Of a stretch of 52,982 nucleotides of DNA, positions 30,303-41,661 are shown in pieces. Under the pieces are notes generated by a model. That model searched no databases, had not been told where the DNA came from, and saw nothing but the letters and a program-made list of their open reading frames with translations. Each line of letters opens with the position of its first letter. The first letter of the stretch is position 1. The stretch lies in the NCBI GenBank assembly GCA_045114175.1, contig JBGUJZ010000034.1:1-52982 (forward strand), given 5' to 3'. This stretch comes from Cacconaster sp045114175 (GTDB lineage: Bacteria > Bacteroidota > Bacteroidia > Bacteroidales > UBA932). Made by a program: the position numbers and the translations under genes.

Positions 30303-32714
30303 TCAGCATTTGACGGCGGTCGTCCCGTCGGCCAGGATGACGGTCAGCGTCCCTTCGTGCAGGCCGTTGCCGATAATCGCTTCGGAAACCGGATCTTCCA
30401 CATAGCGCTGGATGGCGCGTTTGAGCGGCCGGGCGCCGAACTTCGGATCGTATCCGACCTCCGCAATGAACTTCTTGGCGGCGGGCTCGATCTCCAGTTT
30501 GTAGCCGGCGGCGGTCATCCGCCGTTTCAACCCTTCGAGTTCTATGTCGATGATCTTTAGCATATCCTTGCGGCTCAGCGGACCGAAGTAGACGCGGTCG
30601 TCCAGGCGGTTGAGGAATTCGGGGGAGAAGAGGTTCTCCAGTGCTTTGTCTATCAGACGCTTGTGTGCGGCATCCGGATTGTCTGCCGATGTCTGGAATC
30701 CGATGCCCGAGCCGAAGTCCTTGACCTCCCGGCTGCCCACGTTGGAGGTGAGGATCAGCACGGTGTTGCGGAAGTCGGTGCGGCGGCCGCGGCTGTCGGT
30801 GAGCCGGCCTTCATCCAGCACCTGCAGCAGCAGGTTGAAGAGGTCAGGATGGGCCTTCTCCACTTCATCCAGCAACACCACCGAATAGGGCTTGCGCCGC
30901 ACGCGTTCGGTGAGCTGTCCGCCCTCCTGATAGCCTACGTAGCCCGGAGGGGCGCCAATCAGGCGCGAGACGGAGAACTTCTCCATATATTCACTCATAT
31001 CGATCCGGATCAGGTCGTCTTCCGAACCGAAGAGGCATTCTGCTATCTTCTTGGCCAGCTGCGTCTTGCCTACGCCGGTCGGGCCCAGGAAGAGGAACGT
31101 TCCCACCGGTTTGTCGGGGTTTTTCAGCCCGGCGCGGTTGCGGCGGATGGCCTTCACCACCTTGCTGACCGCTTCGTCCTGGCCGATGATCACTTTGCGC
31201 AGGGCGGACTCCATCTCCAGGAGCCGGCGGCCTTCGTCTTCCGCAATCTTGTGGACCGGGATGCGGGTCATCACCGAGATGGCGCGCGCAATGTCGTTTT
31301 CCGTTACGGTAACTGGTTTTTCGGCAGCAGGTTCGGTTTTCTGGCCGGCTGCGGTGGATTGCCGCTCCGCCTCACGCAATTCGGCTGCGGCGGAGAAATC
31401 GCCCCGCAGGGCGGCCTCCCGCTTGGCCTGACGGAGGGTCTGGAGTTTGTCAGCCTGGTCATCGCTGCTCACCGGTGCGGCTTTCAGCCGGGCGGCCGCG
31501 CCCGCCTCGTCCATCGCGTCGATGGCCTTGTCGGGCAGGCAACGCTCCGTCACGTAGCGGCTGGAGAGGGTGATGCAGGCCTTCAGGGCCTCCGGGGTAT
31601 AGGTGACGTGATGGTAAGCTTCGTATCGCGGTTTGATGCCCTCCAGGATGGCGAGCGTATGGTCAAAATCGGTTGGCTCCACCAGAATGGTCTGGAAGCG
31701 GCGCTCCAACGCGCTGTCCTGCTCGATGATGCGGCTGTACTCCTCCAGCGTGGTGGCGCCGATGCACTGCACCTCGCCGCGTGCCAGGGCGGGCTTGAGC
31801 AGTCCGGCGGCATCGAGCGAACCGGCCTGTCCGCCGGCACCCACCAGCATGTGCATCTCGTCCACGAAGAGGATGATCTCCGGATTGCGGCGGATCTCCT
31901 TGAGGATGGCGTTGATGCGCTCCTCGAACTGGCCGCGGTACTTGGTGCCGGCCACGAGGGCTCCCATATCGAGGGTCAGGATCCGCTTGTTCAGCAGGGC
32001 GGGGGATACCTTCCTGTCCGCGATGCGCTGGGCCAGCCCCTCCACGACGGCGGATTTGCCGCAGCCCGCTTCGCCGATCAGTACCGGATTGTTTTTCTTC
32101 CGCCGGCAGAGGATTTGTGCGAGTCGCAGGATCTCTTCGTCGCGCCCCACCACCGGATCGAGCTGGCCGCTCAGGGCGGCGCGGGTCAGGTCGCGGCAGC
32201 AGCCGGAAAGGCTCTCGGGCAGCGGTTCGTCATCGCCTCCGGCGATCTGAAGGGCGGCCTCCAGCGGAGAGGCGTTCTCCTTGGGCGGATTGCCGGCGCG
32301 GTTGATGATCTCGCGCAGGTCAATCCCGTCGTCCAGCAGCATATTCCGGGTCAGGCTTTGCGTCGTGGTGAGGATGGCTATCAGGATGTGCACGGTCCGG
32401 GGCTGCCCGCCCTCCGGTACAAAACGCGTGTAGGCAGCGGAGTAGAGGTTCTTTACCTCGTCTGAAATCTCCACCTCGTCCGTCTTTTCGAAGGGGATCA
32501 CCTCCGGTTTGGCAATCAGGGCTTCGATGTTCTTCTTGATCTCCGTCAGGTGCGCGCCCATCTCCTTCAGGATAGTGACGGCGTCGCACTTGCGGTGGCG
32601 CAGAATACCCAGGAACAGGTGGTCCGGCGAGATGGAATAACTGCCCAGCCGGATAGCCTCTTCGCGGGCGTAGTTGAGGATAATCTTCAGATCATTGGAA
32701 ACGGGTCCCTGCAT
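30303..32714 (-). CDS. clpC: ATP-dependent Clp protease ATP-binding subunit ClpC
   Basis: 803 residues. It is a hexameric AAA+ unfoldase that feeds proteins to ClpP. Two Clp N repeats (about 5-140) are followed by AAA-1 with Walker A GEAGCGKS (214-221), a middle region with UVR-like LRQAKREAALRGDFSAAAEL (about 425-445), AAA-2 with Walker A GPTGVGKT (543-550) and Walker B VVLLDEVEKAHPD, and the C-terminal D2-small domain. The UVR-type middle region separates it from ClpB and ClpA. No CtsR or McsB gene is near. Upstream lies a region shared with gyrA that contains a (CG)6 palindrome; no convincing minus-strand -7 box was found. Confidence 0.94.
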   Translation of the reverse strand: MQGPVSNDLKIILNYAREEAIRLGSYSISPDHLFLGILRHRKCDAVTILKEMGAHLTEIKKNIEALIAKPEVIPFEKTDEVEISDEVKNLYSAAYTRFVPEGGQPRTVHILIAILTTTQSLTRNMLLDDGIDLREIINRAGNPPKENASPLEAALQIAGGDDEPLPESLSGCCRDLTRAALSGQLDPVVGRDEEILRLAQILCRRKKNNPVLIGEAGCGKSAVVEGLAQRIADRKVSPALLNKRILTLDMGALVAGTKYRGQFEERINAILKEIRRNPEIILFVDEMHMLVGAGGQAGSLDAAGLLKPALARGEVQCIGATTLEEYSRIIEQDSALERRFQTILVEPTDFDHTLAILEGIKPRYEAYHHVTYTPEALKACITLSSRYVTERCLPDKAIDAMDEAGAAARLKAAPVSSDDQADKLQTLRQAKREAALRGDFSAAAELREAERQSTAAGQKTEPAAEKPVTVTENDIARAISVMTRIPVHKIAEDEGRRLLEMESALRKVIIGQDEAVSKVVKAIRRNRAGLKNPDKPVGTFLFLGPTGVGKTQLAKKIAECLFGSEDDLIRIDMSEYMEKFSVSRLIGAPPGYVGYQEGGQLTERVRRKPYSVVLLDEVEKAHPDLFNLLLQVLDEGRLTDSRGRRTDFRNTVLILTSNVGSREVKDFGSGIGFQTSADNPDAAHKRLIDKALENLFSPEFLNRLDDRVYFGPLSRKDMLKIIDIELEGLKRRMTAAGYKLEIEPAAKKFIAEVGYDPKFGARPLKRAIQRYVEDPVSEAIIGNGLHEGTLTVILADGTTAVKC

Positions 32715-32761
32715 CGCTGAAAGCCTTTTTCAAACAATCCGCAAGATAGCAAAAAAATAGT

Positions 32762-32777
32762 TTCGCGCGCGCGCGAA
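32762..32777. repeat. (CG)6 palindrome between clpC and gyrA
   Basis: ttcgcgcgcgcgcgaa is a perfect 16-nt palindrome whose core is six CG dinucleotides (32764-32775), in an otherwise AT-rich 127-nt divergent promoter region. Alternating CG is the best known Z-DNA former under negative supercoiling. Its place 65 nt before gyrA is suggestive but function is unproven. Confidence 0.85.
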
Positions 32778-32806
32778 TTTTATTTGGCTGTTTGCGAAAA
32801 TGTGAG

Positions 32807-32814
32807 TACATTTA
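32807..32814 (+). promoter_or_regulatory. Likely -7 promoter element of gyrA
   Basis: TACATTTA matches seven of the TAnnTTTG positions closely enough (last base A), with a TTTG at 32783-32786 20 nt upstream as -33. The ATG follows 27 nt downstream. Confidence 0.5.
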
Positions 32815-32841
32815 CAAGTTAATTGGAATACTCTATAGAAT

Positions 32842-35412
<2,571 letters not shown>

Positions 35413-35432
35413 TAACAACCAATATCCCGATT

Positions 35433-36749
35433 ATGAAAAAGACTATTCTTGCACTGTCGCTTCTCTTCGCCGTAACGTTCGCCGGTGCGGTTGAACCGAA
35501 GACCCCAGCCGAGGCACAGAAGTTCCTCGACAAGGCACTCGTCAAGGCACGCGATGCCAAGAAGAGCCTCAAGCCGGCTACCTGGATTGAGCTCGGTGAC
35601 GCTTATCTTGGCGCATACGACCAGCCTACCCGTAACGTCCTGCTGAACACGCCGCGTACGGAGATCAAGCTGCTCATCAAGGAGCAGAAGGTTCTCAAGA
35701 CCACCGACGAAGTTTGCAACGGTACCCAGTACATTGCTGATCACTATGACAACAAGGTGCTCTACTACGGCCCCAGCGGCGCACTGGACTTCTTTATCGT
35801 GACCAAGCCGGCTCTCGAGGGCAATCTGCTCGTTGAGGCTGAAAACGCTTATCTGAAGGCTCACGAACTGGATATCAAGGGCGCTAAGGCAAAAGATCTC
35901 TCCGAGAAGATGCAGACCATTCACGAGCGCATGTTCAACGATGCTCTCAGCCACTACTTCATTGGCGACTATAAGTATGCAGCAGGTGTCTTCGAGGATG
36001 CAGTTCACTGCTCTGAGAACGCATTGATCGGTGTGATCGACTCCACCAACTGCTACCACACCGCGCTGGTTTCCGCACTGGCCGGCGACCGTGAGAACGC
36101 TATCAAGTACTACAACCGTTGCGCAGAAATCGGTTTCTACCAGGACGGTAACGTCTTCTCCAACCTCTCCAACCTCTATCTCGCAGAGGGTGATACCCTC
36201 AAGGGCAAAAAGGTTCTCGAGGATGGTTTCTCCAAATATCCGCAGAGCCAGGGCGTCCTGATCGGCCTGATCAACCTCTACCGCGCTACCAACGAGGATC
36301 CTCAGCGCCTCTTTGACCTGCTCCACGCAGCACAGGTCAACGAGCCGAACAACGCCAGCCTCTACTATGTGGAAGGTGACATCTACAAGCAGCTCGGCGA
36401 CCGCGAGAACGCAGAGAAACTCTTCTACAAGGCAACCGAGATCGACCCGACCTATGTGTTCGGTACCCTCAGCGTAGGTATCATGTACTACGAATACGCC
36501 GTGGATCTCCAGACCCAGGCAAGCGAGGAACTTGACGACGCTAAATGGATGGCGCTCAACAAGCAGTTCGAAGAGGTGCTCGAGAAGGCTATCGACCCGT
36601 TTGAGAAATCCTTCACCATCACCGAAGACAAGGAGATCAAGAAGGCCGTTGCCGAGTACCTGAAGAACATCTACTTCCGCTTCCGCGACAAGAGCCCGGA
36701 GTACATGGCCGCTTACGAAAAGTACAACGCTTTTGTCAAGGCTGACTAA
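35433..36749 (+). CDS. Secreted TPR-repeat protein
   Basis: 438 residues with a signal peptide (1-19, ending AGAV), then alpha-helical repeats. TPR-like units are visible at about 147-180, 195-215 (YHTALVSALAGDRENAIKYY), 232-265 (SNLSNLYLAEGDTLKGKKVL) and 310-345 (YYVEGDIYKQLGDRENAEKLFYKA). Between signal and repeats there is a region with WIELGDAYLGAYDQPTRN that is known from conserved Bacteroidota TPR proteins of unknown role. Codon use is strongly biased toward common codons, suggesting high expression. It may be co-transcribed with gyrA (20-nt gap) and ends at a clear terminator. Confidence 0.88.
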   Translation: MKKTILALSLLFAVTFAGAVEPKTPAEAQKFLDKALVKARDAKKSLKPATWIELGDAYLGAYDQPTRNVLLNTPRTEIKLLIKEQKVLKTTDEVCNGTQYIADHYDNKVLYYGPSGALDFFIVTKPALEGNLLVEAENAYLKAHELDIKGAKAKDLSEKMQTIHERMFNDALSHYFIGDYKYAAGVFEDAVHCSENALIGVIDSTNCYHTALVSALAGDRENAIKYYNRCAEIGFYQDGNVFSNLSNLYLAEGDTLKGKKVLEDGFSKYPQSQGVLIGLINLYRATNEDPQRLFDLLHAAQVNEPNNASLYYVEGDIYKQLGDRENAEKLFYKATEIDPTYVFGTLSVGIMYYEYAVDLQTQASEELDDAKWMALNKQFEEVLEKAIDPFEKSFTITEDKEIKKAVAEYLKNIYFRFRDKSPEYMAAYEKYNAFVKAD

Positions 36750-36768
36750 GGTTATCCGGACAATAATG

Positions 36769-36799
36769 AAAACCGCGACCTTCGGGCCGCGGTTTTTTT
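36769..36799. terminator. Rho-independent terminator after the TPR gene
   Basis: aaccgcg-a-cc-ttcg-gg-c-cgcggtt with a stable TTCG loop and seven T on the plus strand. The A-run on the left gives a T-run of four for the convergent malY-type gene, so it may act both ways. Confidence 0.92.
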
Positions 36800-36816
36800 A
36801 TGGTAGGATGTGATGG

Positions 36817-38001
36817 TTAAAACTTACCGGAGGCTTTCAGCAATTCGATGGCCTCGCCGAGAACCGAGCGCGGTCCTGCAATGTTCATACGCAGGTAGCC
36901 GGCGCCCTCGGGGCCGAACTGGGTACCGTCGTTGAAGGCGACCTTGGCCTCGTAGAGCAGGTTGTGCATCAGTTCGGGCTGCGTATAGCCCAGCTTGGTG
37001 CAATCCAGCCAGATGGTGGGGGAGGCCTGTGGACGGACGCCGCGGATGCGGGGCAGTTCCGCACGGATGCGGCTGTCTACGTAATCGATGTTGCCTTCGA
37101 TATACTTAAGGACCTCTTCCCGCCAGGCTGCACCCTTTTTGTAGCAGGCCATGGTGGCCTCGATGGCGAAGATGGAGGGGAGGTCAAAGGAGTTTTCGTC
37201 CAGCCACTGGAAGAATTTGTCACGCAGAGCCGGATTTTGGATGACGATGTACGACGAAACGATGCCGGCAATGTTGAAAGTCTTGGAGGGGGCCATCATC
37301 GTGATGGTTCGCTTTGCTGCCTCGGGCGAGACGGAAGCGAAGGGGATGTGACGCTTTCCGTAGAAGACGGTCTCCGCGTTAATTTCATCGGAAAGCACCA
37401 GCAGGTCGTGGCGGGTGACGATCTCGGCGAGCCGCTCGAGTGTGGCGCGATCCCAGGCACGGCCAGAAGGGTTGTGCGGGTTGCAGAGAATCAGCAATTT
37501 GGTGCTGTCGTCGATCAGGCTTTCGAGTTCGTCGAAATTCATCTCGTAGTGGTCCAGGAAGCCGTCTTCGTCTTCAATGCGGAGCAGCGGATTGCTGACC
37601 GTCTCGAATCCGTTGGTACGCGGAATCTGTGCGAAACGGTGGTAGACCGGCGGCTGGATGATGATGCGGTCGCCCTTCTTGAGGAAGTAGTTCAGGACGA
37701 AGGCCTGCGCCTTGACGAGTCCCGGCATGTAGCGGATATCGCCCGGATCTACCTTCCACCCGTGCAACCACTCCATCCAGCGGGAGATGGTGGGGAAATA
37801 GTCGTCCGGAATGGAGGTGTAGCTCAGAATGGGATGTTCCATCCTTTTGCGGATGGCTTCATACACAAAATCAGGGGTTTTGAAATCCATGTCGGCGACC
37901 CAGAGGGGGAGGACATCCTGTGTGCCGAACATCATCTGCAGGTCGGCGTATTTTTCTGTCCCGGTGCCGTGGCGATCAATAATTTCGTCGAAGTCGTACA
38001 T
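36817..38001 (-). CDS. MalY/PatB-type cystathionine beta-lyase (PLP enzyme)
   Basis: 394 residues, fold type I aminotransferase family. The subgroup is recognised by the N-terminal VLPLWVADMDFKTPDFVYEA and by SYTSIPDDYFPTISRWM, and by NPHNPSGRAWDRATLERL, LSDEINAE and the PLP lysine in APSKTFNIAG. Members cleave cystathionine or cysteine C-S bonds, giving homocysteine or sulfide and pyruvate; some act as aminotransferases. The C-terminus GPEGAGYLRMNIAGPRSVLGEA includes the carboxylate-binding Arg. It is a single gene, convergent to the TPR gene and divergent from dapF. Confidence 0.9.
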   Translation of the reverse strand: MYDFDEIIDRHGTGTEKYADLQMMFGTQDVLPLWVADMDFKTPDFVYEAIRKRMEHPILSYTSIPDDYFPTISRWMEWLHGWKVDPGDIRYMPGLVKAQAFVLNYFLKKGDRIIIQPPVYHRFAQIPRTNGFETVSNPLLRIEDEDGFLDHYEMNFDELESLIDDSTKLLILCNPHNPSGRAWDRATLERLAEIVTRHDLLVLSDEINAETVFYGKRHIPFASVSPEAAKRTITMMAPSKTFNIAGIVSSYIVIQNPALRDKFFQWLDENSFDLPSIFAIEATMACYKKGAAWREEVLKYIEGNIDYVDSRIRAELPRIRGVRPQASPTIWLDCTKLGYTQPELMHNLLYEAKVAFNDGTQFGPEGAGYLRMNIAGPRSVLGEAIELLKASGKF

Positions 38002-38025
38002 AGGTACAAAAGTCGCAAATATTTA

Positions 38026-38033
38026 TAACTTTG
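38026..38033 (+). promoter_or_regulatory. -7 promoter element of dapF
   Basis: TAACTTTG, 20 nt before the ATG at 38054. Its place shows that the long open frame upstream (back to 37829) is not translated as part of DapF. Confidence 0.6.
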
Positions 38034-38053
38034 CAAAGAGAAAACTGCAAAAA

Positions 38054-38848
38054 ATGAACGCTCATTTTCCGCTTTACGACGGTGCCGGCAACCTTTTCCG
38101 GATGGTGGACGGACGCGGTGGCATCCAGCTGCCGCCGATTCCCGAACTCTGCCTTGTTTCGGGCGGTCGTACAGATGGCGTAATCGTACTGGGAATGCCC
38201 CATAGCCCGGAATGTGACTTCTCCATGCAGTATTTCAACGCCGACGGCACCGGCGGAATGATGTGCGGCAATGGCGGGCGCTGCATCGTGGCTTTTGCCC
38301 GCGATCTGGGGATTCAGCCCAAGGCGGCGGACGGCCGCTATCGGTTCGATGCACCGGATGGCATCCATGAAGGTGAAATCCTGCAGGACGCTCCAGCCGA
38401 CAAGCAGGTTCGTCTGACGCTGACCCCGGTGCACAATTACTATCGCGTAGAGACCCCTAACGGTTGGTTCCTGAATACCGGTTGCCGCCACTTCGTGACC
38501 TTCCTCGCTTCGGAAGAGGAGCTTGCGACATTGGATATCAATCGGATAGGTCCTGAACTTCGCTACCATGCAGCCTTCGCGCCCGAAGGAGTGAATGTGG
38601 ATTTTGCCGTGCTTCGTCCCGACGGAACTATGGCCGTTCGTACCTATGAAAAAGGGGTGGAGGCTGAAACTCGTGCCTGTGGTACGGGCATCGTGGCTTC
38701 CTCGATTGCAGCTGCCATCCGGATGGGGCGCAACGGCACTTGTCACTATGACGTGGATGTGCCCGGCGGACACCTGCAGGCCGATTTTGTCTGGAATGGG
38801 GTTCTTGCCGAATCAGTAGCCCTGACCGGTCCGACGCACCGTCACTAG
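38054..38848 (+). CDS. dapF: Diaminopimelate epimerase
   Basis: 264 residues from MNAHFPLYDGAGN. DapF converts LL- to meso-diaminopimelate for lysine and peptidoglycan synthesis using two cysteines: one in MMCGNGGRC (about 73-81), the other in RACGTGIVASS (about 210). The family's first strand (FPLYDGAGNLF) and GRTDGVIVLG are in place. The open frame extends 75 codons upstream through the malY start, but the promoter at 38026-38033 and family length set the start at 38054. The stop overlaps the uvrA stop on the other strand by 4 nt. Confidence 0.95.
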   Translation: MNAHFPLYDGAGNLFRMVDGRGGIQLPPIPELCLVSGGRTDGVIVLGMPHSPECDFSMQYFNADGTGGMMCGNGGRCIVAFARDLGIQPKAADGRYRFDAPDGIHEGEILQDAPADKQVRLTLTPVHNYYRVETPNGWFLNTGCRHFVTFLASEEELATLDINRIGPELRYHAAFAPEGVNVDFAVLRPDGTMAVRTYEKGVEAETRACGTGIVASSIAAAIRMGRNGTCHYDVDVPGGHLQADFVWNGVLAESVALTGPTHRH

Positions 38849-41655
38849 AGCACGCTGCCGGTAGGCAGATCTTTCCGGGAAGCCAGCTCTTTCGGGGTCC
38901 CTTCAAAGATCACTTCGCCGCCCCGTTCACCGGCGTCCGGTCCCAGTTCAATTACCCAATCCGATGCGCGGATCACATCCAGGTTGTGTTCCACCACGAG
39001 GATACTGTGTCCCTTGGAAACCAGGGCATTGAAGGTCTTCAGCAGCTTCTCCACATCTACCCAGTGCAGGCCGGTGGTCGGCTCGTCAAAAATGAAGAGG
39101 ATGGACTCCCCGGGAGCAAATTCGCGTCCCAGGAAGGAGGCAAGTTTGATGCGTTGGCTCTCGCCGCCGCTGAGTGAACTGCTGCTCTGTCCAAGCGAAA
39201 CGTAGGAGAGACCTACGTCCATCAGCGGCTGCAACTTGGCGGCAATGCGCTGGGCGAGTGCATTCCCCGTGTCTGAGCCAAAGAAGGCAACAGCTTCTGA
39301 CACCGTCATCTGCAGGATATCGTTAATGTCCTTCCCCTGATACTTCACCTCCAGAATGTCCGGCTGGAACCGTTTGCCACCGCAGGTGTCGCAGACCATG
39401 GAGACGTCGGCCATGAACTGCATCTCGATCCTGATGACGCCTTCGCCCTGGCAGTCCGGACAGCGGCCGCCGTCGGAGTTGAAAGAGAAGTGCCCCGGGC
39501 CATAACTGTTCATACGGGCGTAGGGCTGGTCGGCGTAGAGTTTACGGATATCGTCGAAAACCTTTAGATAGGTGGCGGGATTGGAGCGCGAACTCTTGCC
39601 GATGGGATTCTGGTCTACATACTCCACCGAGGTGAGTTTGTCCAGGTCGCCGCGCAGTTCGCGGTAGATACCCGGCTTTTTGCCCGCCTCTTCAAAATGG
39701 CGCAGCAGGGCGGGGTAGAGGATATCGCCCACGAGCGAACTCTTGCCGCTTCCGCTCACGCCCGTCACGGCAGTGATGCAGCGCAACGGGAATCGGACAT
39801 TAATGTCTTTGAGGTTATTTTCCATGGCACCCACTACCTCCACGGCATAGCGCCAAGGGCGGCTCTTTTCCGGCTGCGCAATCTGTCGGCGGCCAGAGAG
39901 GAAATCCATGGTGAGCGAGCGTCCGGCGGGCAATTCTTCACCTTGGGCCACTGTGCCCTGATAGACAATTTCACCGCCTCCGGTTCCGGCTCCCGGCCCG
40001 ATATCGATGATCTGGTCGGAGGCGCGCATAATCTGTTCGTCGTGTTCCACCACGATTACCGTATTGCCCAGATCGCGCAGGTTTTTCAGTACCTCAATGA
40101 GGCGGGCGGTATCGCGGGAATGGAGGCCGATACTGGGCTCATCCAGAATGTACATAGAGCCTACTAGGTTGTTACCCAGCGAACTAACTAGACTGATGCG
40201 CTGGCTTTCACCACCGCTCAGCGTATTCGAGGCGCGGTTGAGCGTCAGGTAGCCGAGACCTACGGCATTGATGTAATCCAACCGCTGGCGGATTTCGCGC
40301 AGCGGGCGTTCGGCCAGCGTGCGGTCGTGCGCATCGAGCCGCGATTCCAGATCGCGAAGCCACTGGGCGAGATCCTCGATGGGCATCGTCATCAGTTCGT
40401 GGATGTTTCGGCCGCCCTCGCCCAGTTCTCCCACGCCGCCCACGCGGACATAGAGTGCTTCGTTGCGCAACCTGCTTCCGCCGCAGGCACGGCAGGTGGT
40501 TTTGCCCGAATAGCGGGCGAGCATGTAACGGTACTGAATCTTATAGCGCTGGCTTTCCACCCACTTGAAGAAGCGGTCGATTCCTACAACCTCCTCATCT
40601 TCCGTTCCTTTCCAAAGGAAATCCTTTTGCTCCTGCGTGAGCTGGCAGTAGGGTTTGTGAATGGGAAACCCGTATTTTTCTGCGTGTTGGACGACATTGT
40701 CCTTGAACCACTTCATCACCTCGCCCCGCCAGCAGGCAATCGCATCTTCATAGACGCTGCGCGAGGGTTCGGGCACCACCAGCGCCTCGTCAACGCCGAT
40801 AATCTTGCCGAATCCGCCGCAAACCGGGCAGGCTCCGATAGGGCTGTTGTAACTGAAAAGGTATTCGCTGGGCTCTTCAAAGCGGATTCCATCCGCCTCA
40901 AAGAGGTTGGAGAAGGCGCGCGAGCTACCGGCACCCACCACGCAAATCCGGCCGTCACCCTCTTGGAAGGCGGTCTGGATGGAGTCGAGTGCGCGGCTCA
41001 GGTTGTCTTCATCGCGCACCGTGCGGATGCGGTCAACCATCAGCCAGAGTTCCGCTTGGGCAAAGGATTCCTGCTGCTGCAAAACCTCCTCTATGCGGTA
41101 GGTATGGCCTTCGGTGTCGGCCAGCCGGGTGAATCCGTTCTCCTTGAGGGAGAGCAGTTTCTCCACCTGACCCTCCTCCTGCCAGCGGATGTCCGCAAGG
41201 ATGAGCGCGTACTCCTCGCCGGGCAGGGCAAACAACCAGTCCGCCACGCTGGCCGCGGTATCGTAGCGCACCTCACGGCCAGTGACCGGAGAGTAGGTGT
41301 GTCCGATCTTGGCAAAGAGAAGTCGCAGGTAATCATAGATTTCGGTGCTGCTGGCCACCGTGGAGCGCGGGTTGCGCGTGGTGACCTTCTGCGAAATGGC
41401 AATGGCCGGCGGGATGCCGGAAATCTGTTCTACGGCCGGCTTGCTCATGCGTCCGAGGAACTGACGGGCAAACGAGGAAACGCTCTCGGCATAACGGCGC
41501 TGCCCCTCGGCAAACAGGGTATCGAAGGCGAGCGAACTCTTTCCGCTGCCCGAAACCCCGGTCACTACGACCAGCTTGCCGCGTGGAATATCCAGGTCAA
41601 TGTTTTTCAGATTGTTGACCCGGGCGCCGTGAATATGGATGGATTCCTCTTTCAT
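38845..41655 (-). CDS. uvrA: UvrABC excinuclease subunit A
   Basis: 936 residues. UvrA dimers scan DNA for bulky lesions and load UvrB. The protein has two ABC ATPase modules: Walker A GVSGSGKSSLAFDTL near residue 35 and GVSGSGKSSLVGDIL near residue 630, signature LSGGESQRISL and LSGGESQRIKL, and zinc-binding CPVCGGFG/CRACGGSR and CPDCQGEG/CDTCGGKR pairs. Length is typical. It lies 6 nt behind the RSH gene and ends the M28-uvrB-rsh-uvrA operon; the end overlaps dapF by 4 nt tail to tail. Confidence 0.97.
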   Translation of the reverse strand: MKEESIHIHGARVNNLKNIDLDIPRGKLVVVTGVSGSGKSSLAFDTLFAEGQRRYAESVSSFARQFLGRMSKPAVEQISGIPPAIAISQKVTTRNPRSTVASSTEIYDYLRLLFAKIGHTYSPVTGREVRYDTAASVADWLFALPGEEYALILADIRWQEEGQVEKLLSLKENGFTRLADTEGHTYRIEEVLQQQESFAQAELWLMVDRIRTVRDEDNLSRALDSIQTAFQEGDGRICVVGAGSSRAFSNLFEADGIRFEEPSEYLFSYNSPIGACPVCGGFGKIIGVDEALVVPEPSRSVYEDAIACWRGEVMKWFKDNVVQHAEKYGFPIHKPYCQLTQEQKDFLWKGTEDEEVVGIDRFFKWVESQRYKIQYRYMLARYSGKTTCRACGGSRLRNEALYVRVGGVGELGEGGRNIHELMTMPIEDLAQWLRDLESRLDAHDRTLAERPLREIRQRLDYINAVGLGYLTLNRASNTLSGGESQRISLVSSLGNNLVGSMYILDEPSIGLHSRDTARLIEVLKNLRDLGNTVIVVEHDEQIMRASDQIIDIGPGAGTGGGEIVYQGTVAQGEELPAGRSLTMDFLSGRRQIAQPEKSRPWRYAVEVVGAMENNLKDINVRFPLRCITAVTGVSGSGKSSLVGDILYPALLRHFEEAGKKPGIYRELRGDLDKLTSVEYVDQNPIGKSSRSNPATYLKVFDDIRKLYADQPYARMNSYGPGHFSFNSDGGRCPDCQGEGVIRIEMQFMADVSMVCDTCGGKRFQPDILEVKYQGKDINDILQMTVSEAVAFFGSDTGNALAQRIAAKLQPLMDVGLSYVSLGQSSSSLSGGESQRIKLASFLGREFAPGESILFIFDEPTTGLHWVDVEKLLKTFNALVSKGHSILVVEHNLDVIRASDWVIELGPDAGERGGEVIFEGTPKELASRKDLPTGSVL

Positions 41656-41661
41656 AGTTTG

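Noticed and set aside
37829..38053. N-terminal extension of DapF
   Set aside because: It is antisense to the MalY-type gene, precedes the dapF promoter element, and is absent from the family.
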